Under the pieces are notes generated by a model that saw only the letters and a list, made by a program, of their open reading frames with translations, did no database searches and was not told the DNA's origin. Below are positions 63,149 to 64,000 of a stretch of 64,000 nt of DNA, one piece after another. The stretch covers positions 62,001 through 126,000 of the forward strand of contig JAEINT010000015.1 in NCBI GenBank assembly GCA_016342745.1. The letters are read 5' to 3'. A program made the translations under genes and the position numbers. The DNA comes from Labilibaculum sp. Its GTDB lineage: Bacteria; Bacteroidota; Bacteroidia; Bacteroidales; Marinifilaceae. Each line of letters opens with the position of its first letter. Positions within the stretch are counted from its first letter, which is position 1.

Positions 63149-64000
63149 TTACTCCTTTTTATCATCGGTAAAATCAAAATTTATTGGAATCGTATAAAGA
63201 ACACTTACGGGCTTCCCTTTCTCTAAACCAGGTTGCCATTTAGGAAGTGAATTTATTACTCGAAGTGCTTCTGTATCTAAAGAAGATTCAACACCTCTAG
63301 CTATCTTTGCATTATCAACACCACCTTCTTTATTCACCTCAAAAGTCACATAAACTTTTCCTTTAACACCTTCTTTTAGCGCTTCTGCAGGATACTTTAC
63401 ATTTTCACCAATATATTTCTTTAAGGCTTTTGTTCCTCCAGGATATCTTGGCATTTGCTCTACAATGGTGAATACTTTTCCATCAACTTTTATCTCATCT
63501 ATTTTTTTATCATCCTTAATATCAAAATTAATAGGTACCGTATAAGAAACATCAACAGCTTTTCCTTTTTCAATACCTGGTGTCCATTTTGGCATGGATT
63601 TAACAACACGCGCTGCTTCGGCATCTAAAGAAGACTCAACACCACGTATAACTCGTACTTTATCAACATCTCCCAATTTATTTACAACAAACGTTACGAA
63701 CACTCTACCTTTAATACCATTTACAAAAGCAGTCGATGGGTAAACAACTGATTCTGCAATAAAGTTTTGCACAGCAAGAGATCCTCCTGGAAACTTTGGC
63801 ATTTCATCAACATAAACATAAATAGTATCCTTTGTTTCTGGGTCCACAACAAATCTTTTATCTTGTTTTGATTGTGACAATTTACCTTCTTTTCCACCAA
63901 AATTAACTGGTACAGTATAAGAAACATGAACAGCTTTACCTCTTTGTTTGCCTGGCTTCCATTTAGGAGAACTCATAACAATCTCTAAAGCTTTTGTATC
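63149..64000 (-). CDS. Protein with at least three tandem TonB C-terminal domains, 5' part outside the window
   Basis: An internal Met at 63976 could be taken as start, but the frame stays open to the edge and the codons before it (DTKALEIV) match the same place in the downstream repeats (DAEAARVV, DTEALRVI). The start therefore lies beyond the window. Three TonB-C repeats are seen, each with P(K)FPGG/RYPGG, VFVTFVVNKLGDVDKVRV-like and PKW-PG-KGKAV-VSYTVPINF segments. Many such proteins are M56 peptidases with TonB-C tails, as in the gene at 54365; that N-terminal part cannot be checked here. Confidence 0.85.
   Translation of the reverse strand, partial: DTKALEIVMSSPKWKPGKQRGKAVHVSYTVPVNFGGKEGKLSQSKQDKRFVVDPETKDTIYVYVDEMPKFPGGSLAVQNFIAESVVYPSTAFVNGIKGRVFVTFVVNKLGDVDKVRVIRGVESSLDAEAARVVKSMPKWTPGIEKGKAVDVSYTVPINFDIKDDKKIDEIKVDGKVFTIVEQMPRYPGGTKALKKYIGENVKYPAEALKEGVKGKVYVTFEVNKEGGVDNAKIARGVESSLDTEALRVINSLPKWQPGLEKGKPVSVLYTIPINFDFTDDKKE

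Noticed and set aside
63149-63976. TonB-C protein starting at the Met at 63976
   Set aside because: The codons upstream of this Met continue the repeat pattern to the window edge, so the true start is outside.

Overview
The window comes from an AT-rich member of the Bacteroidota, most likely a marine, anaerobic or facultatively anaerobic lineage of the Marinilabiliales/Marinifilaceae type. The reasons are a SusC/SusD pair with glycoside hydrolases and sulfatases, a sensor-type AraC regulator, several candidate -7 boxes of the Bacteroidota form TAnnTTTG, and anaerobic metabolism (citrate lyase, a glycyl radical enzyme). The species call is inference; the phylum call is strong.

Layout. 1-4.1 kb (minus): 5' part of serC, gcvT, and a TPR/PD40 envelope protein. 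4.4-7.2 kb (plus): an HPt protein, a STAS protein, a response-regulator/PP2C phosphatase and a PQ-loop membrane protein. 7.3-12.8 kb (minus): a complete citrate lyase operon, citDEF-citXG-citC. 13.6-20.2 kb: a GH92 mannosidase, an ADP-dependent sugar kinase and ClpB. 20.5-22.6 kb: OsmC, a peroxiredoxin-like protein and an AraC regulator. 22.6-30.3 kb (minus): an operon of glycyl-radical activase, glycyl radical enzyme, cupin, sugar MFS transporter and GH92-PA14. This looks like an anaerobic sugar or glycan catabolic system whose central enzyme lacks the usual dehydratase Glu. 30.5-33.5 kb: an ABCG-like transporter.

33.7-34.6 kb holds five tandem units with a period of about 200 bp and no coding potential. 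Each carries a promoter-like box, a UUAG-rich linker and an intrinsic terminator. The terminator stem changes in a pair-preserving way between units while its loop stays the same. I read this as a tandem array of small RNA genes. 34.6-48.5 kb (minus) is a polysaccharide utilization locus: a membrane-bound sensor-AraC regulator without a kinase, SusC, SusD, a candidate new glycoside hydrolase, GH97 and a sulfatase. A pair of direct repeats 21 bp apart recurs upstream of both the regulator and susC and is the likely regulator binding site.

48.8-58.1 kb is mixed: GNAT, a LAS-type metallopeptidase candidate, an SRPBCC protein, a TPR histidine kinase, an FKBP lipoprotein, a BlaI/M56 signalling pair with three operator dyads, thioredoxin and a second sulfatase. 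58.4-62.5 kb (plus) encodes a cytochrome b / Rieske / octaheme cytochrome c module, probably a quinol-oxidising complex, followed by tag and a partial TonB-C repeat protein at the right edge.
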